Positions 62,631 through 64,000 of a stretch of DNA of 64,000 nt are shown here, piece by piece; within the stretch, counting starts at the first letter, position 1, and every line of letters begins with the position of its first letter. The translations under genes were made by a program, and so were the position numbers. The DNA is taken from NCBI RefSeq assembly GCF_001187435.1, contig NZ_LFXA01000018.1:248001-312000 (forward strand), in the 5' to 3' direction. This DNA comes from Streptomyces caatingaensis (GTDB taxonomy: Bacteria; Actinomycetota; Actinomycetes; Streptomycetales; Streptomycetaceae). The notes beneath the pieces are model-generated. The model saw nothing but the letters and a program-made list of their open reading frames with translations. It searched no databases and was not told the origin of the DNA.

Positions 62631-62671
62631 AGCGGGCGACGAGAATCGAACTCGCGCTCTGAGCTTGGGAA
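62631..62671 (-). pseudogene. displaced 3' part of tRNA-Gly (CCC), attachment site
   Basis: On the minus strand this reads from the anticodon loop TTCCCAA, GCTCAGAG, T-arm GCGAGTTCGATTCTCG to the acceptor strand TCGCCCGC with its discriminator. The 5' half of the tRNA is missing: the sequence before the loop (CACGGG... side) does not pair with GCTCA. A 3' tRNA end without its 5' half is the usual mark of a tyrosine-integrase insertion; the repaired full tRNA should lie beyond the right edge. Confidence 0.82.
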
Positions 62672-62780
62672 TCACGGGTCCAAACGGGCTGATTGACGCC
62701 GTGACCTGGAAAAATGAAGCTTTTGAGGCTCTAGTCCAGGGGCTGCGCCTCACCGCTGTTGACCGTGGTTTACCGCGCCT

Positions 62781-62800
62781 TCTGGTGCGCATCTGGTGCG
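62781..62800. repeat. paired 9-bp direct repeats, candidate integrase arm sites
   Basis: TCTGGTGCG at 62781-62789 and 62792-62800, 11-bp period, 110 nt inside the element end. Tyrosine integrases bind such arm repeats near att cores. Confidence 0.45.
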
Positions 62801-62839
62801 GCCTTGGTGAGCCCTCCGGCAGGAACCACAGCGGTCCTT

Positions 62840-62990
62840 GCTCCCATCCCGTCTGCCTTCGACCCACACGTATGTGGAGCGGGCGTGGTCCATGGCGTCC
62901 AGGTGGAGCGCGCCACTGTACGAACGACCTGGACGCCATGGGCCGCGTCTGCTCGGCTTGTCCTGGGTCGAAGGCAGACGGGATGGGAGC
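62840..62990. repeat. 151-bp concentric palindrome
   Basis: Outer arms 62840-62866 and 62964-62990 are a perfect 27-bp inverted repeat (GCTCCCATCCCGTCTGCCTT to CGACCCA). Inner arms 62887-62904 and 62927-62944 match at 17 of 18 bases. Both share the centre near 62915; the stretches between the arms do not match. It could be a MITE-like insertion or a large hairpin site. Confidence 0.85.
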
Positions 62991-63328
62991 CTCCCTACGC
63001 ACGCCACGATGCGCCGGCACCCGCAAGCGGCGCCCCCTCCCATCCCGGAGTTGGAGCGCCCCCGCCGGAGGCATCGTTCTGACCTTCACCTTTTCCGGTC
63101 CGCCGTACCAGTGGCGCGGGGCCGCCGCCGGGCTGCCCGGCGCCGTAGGCAGGCCGGGCGAGCCCGAGCGAGCGGCCCCGCGCGCCGCGCCGTGCGCGGC
63201 GGGCCTTGATGAGGTAGAGAAACCTGTAACAGCCTATGCCGGGTCTACGGGGAGAGACCCTGCTCCAGGATGTACGGGGCGGCGTCGAGTGCCATGTTAT
63301 TGATCTCCACGGGGCGCCCCAAGCCGTA

Positions 63329-64000
63329 TCAACCGAGGGAGTCAGTCCGCTCTGCAAGGGCCCGTAGTTCGTCCGATGCCGCTCGCCCGGCGACGAGCAT
63401 CAGTTCCCGAACAACTTCCCGCGCCGCAATGTGCGTATGGATCATCTCCGGGGCCAACTCCTCAGCTGCGAGTAGAGAGCTCAGGGCATCGCCGAAGTGC
63501 CGCCGCTGCGTGTGGGCTCGTCCCAAGTCCATGAGCAGACGTGCTTGCCGCTCGATAGACAAGCTGCTGGCGTCGAGACCTTCCCCGATGTCCAGAGCCT
63601 CGCCCGCGTCCCCTAGATCTACGGCTGTCGATACCGCCTGGATCTCGACATTGGTCGGTCCGAACTCCAGGTTGAAGTCATTGCGATCTTCGCCGAGCTG
63701 CTGAGCGACTTTCCGCGCATTCTCGATCTGTTTGCGGGCGGCCGACCGCTCGCCGGCTCGCGCATGCACGAGAGCAAGCATGAGATGCAACGAACCCAGT
63801 ACAGACAGATGCTGTGGCGTGGACTCGTGATCCTTGACGTAGCTCTGCAAGGCGTTCACAGCAGTGACCGTGGCATGTTCGGCCTGGTCAAGATGCTTGA
63901 GCCGTACGAACGCATGGGCAAGCCGGTAGATGCCTGCGAAAACGCCCAACGGCTCGCCGGACAGCTCGGCTTCGCGGATTGCGCGGTCTGCTGCGACCCA
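63329..64000 (-). CDS. XRE/TPR-type regulator, C-terminal part (cut by window edge)
   Basis: The frame is open to position 64000, giving about 224 residues of the C-terminal part: WVAADRAIREAELSGEPLG, IYRLAHAFVRLKHLDQAEHA, LLMDLGRAHTQRRHFGDAL and a stop at 63329. These are TPR-like helical repeats of the type that follow a helix-turn-helix in Streptomyces XRE regulators, as in the gene at 28804. The DNA-binding end lies outside the window. Base use and the adjacent tRNA scar indicate element cargo. Confidence 0.7.
   Translation of the reverse strand, partial: WVAADRAIREAELSGEPLGVFAGIYRLAHAFVRLKHLDQAEHATVTAVNALQSYVKDHESTPQHLSVLGSLHLMLALVHARAGERSAARKQIENARKVAQQLGEDRNDFNLEFGPTNVEIQAVSTAVDLGDAGEALDIGEGLDASSLSIERQARLLMDLGRAHTQRRHFGDALSSLLAAEELAPEMIHTHIAAREVVRELMLVAGRAASDELRALAERTDSLG

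Larger units (their letters stand above)
62672..63328. other. 657-nt gene-free region at the element end
   Basis: No acceptable gene. Holds the two TCTGGTGCG repeats, the concentric palindrome and a GC-rich tract of short inverted motifs (63110-63210). Confidence 0.5.
62672..64000. mobile_element. left end of an integrated element, extends past the window
   Basis: Begins at the tRNA-Gly fragment. Contains paired 9-bp repeats (62781), a 151-bp concentric palindrome and a TPR-type regulator gene. No integrase is seen inside the window; it may be at the far end or further right. Base use after 63330 is clearly less GC-biased than the core. Confidence 0.7.

Noticed and set aside
62608-63303. Plus-strand frame of 231 codons across the tRNA scar and palindrome
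   Set aside because: It runs through a tRNA fragment and an inverted repeat, with no domain and no ribosome site.

Overview
The window is about 72-74% GC by eye, with strong third-position GC bias, GTG starts, four-base start/stop overlaps and GC-rich hairpin terminators. Together with rodlins, a bacterial proteasome activator, mycothiol-type enzymes, a butyrolactone-receptor-like regulator and a Streptomyces-type parS site, this points to a chromosome of the genus Streptomyces. From memory, the order of the conserved genes (branched-chain dehydrogenase, Ser/Thr kinases, aminopeptidase, acyl-CoA dehydrogenase, pirin, SpoIIE phosphatase, aspS, metG) matches the central core of S. coelicolor around SCO3790-SCO3831, not far from oriC. 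No database could be searched, so all names rest on motif recognition.

Layout. 1-5.1 kb: end of a 2-oxoacid dehydrogenase E2, a MobA-like nucleotidyltransferase with a C-terminal extra domain, MoeA with a long disordered N-terminus, and a TrkA-N potassium channel. 5.2-11.2 kb: quinone oxidoreductase, a secreted anchored protein, the proteasome activator Bpa, and two divergent membrane Ser/Thr kinases. 11.2-17.7 kb: APH-fold kinase, flavin-binding-fold protein, NarL-type response regulator, and a complete E1alpha-E1beta-E2 operon for branched-chain 2-oxoacid or pyruvate oxidation. 18-23.9 kb: MmyB-type regulator with a perfect palindrome, GntR-MFS pair, mycothiol-type enzyme, nitrilase and a secreted hydrolase.

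24.0-31.0 kb is the most unusual part. A 6,330-bp element (core TTCTGGA at 24669 and 30999) carrying a large serine integrase sits inside the 5' end of an NHL-repeat thioredoxin gene. The element brings its own copy of that gene's upstream region and first 45 or so codons, so the host gene is rebuilt as a chimera while the original 5' end is stranded next to the integrase. The element also carries a primase-like or replication-like ORF, a 93-bp concentric palindrome, a small resolvase with three repeats upstream, a TPR regulator and a three-gene operon of tiny proteins. I see no capsid or transfer genes. A 38-nt relic of a related integrase and two tiny genes lie just upstream, suggesting an earlier element used the same site.

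31-46.4 kb is core: the chimeric NHL gene, a lipoprotein, M18 aminopeptidase, acyl-CoA dehydrogenase, SseB-like protein, a 24-bp tandem repeat block, a secreted protease, pirin with a phiC31-type attB, SpoIIE-type phosphatase, aspS, a small receiver-like protein and metG. 46.5-62.6 kb is more accessory: a small DUF7848-like pair, VWA protein, carotenoid oxygenase, two convergent overlapping esterase paralogues, two TetR regulators, an orphan AccE-like protein, two tandem rodlins, an AbiEii-like nucleotidyltransferase, and further regulators and hydrolases. A parS site lies inside the SGNH hydrolase gene. From 62.63 kb a displaced tRNA-Gly 3' end marks another integrated element that continues past the right edge, with a 151-bp concentric palindrome and the C-terminal part of a TPR-type regulator.
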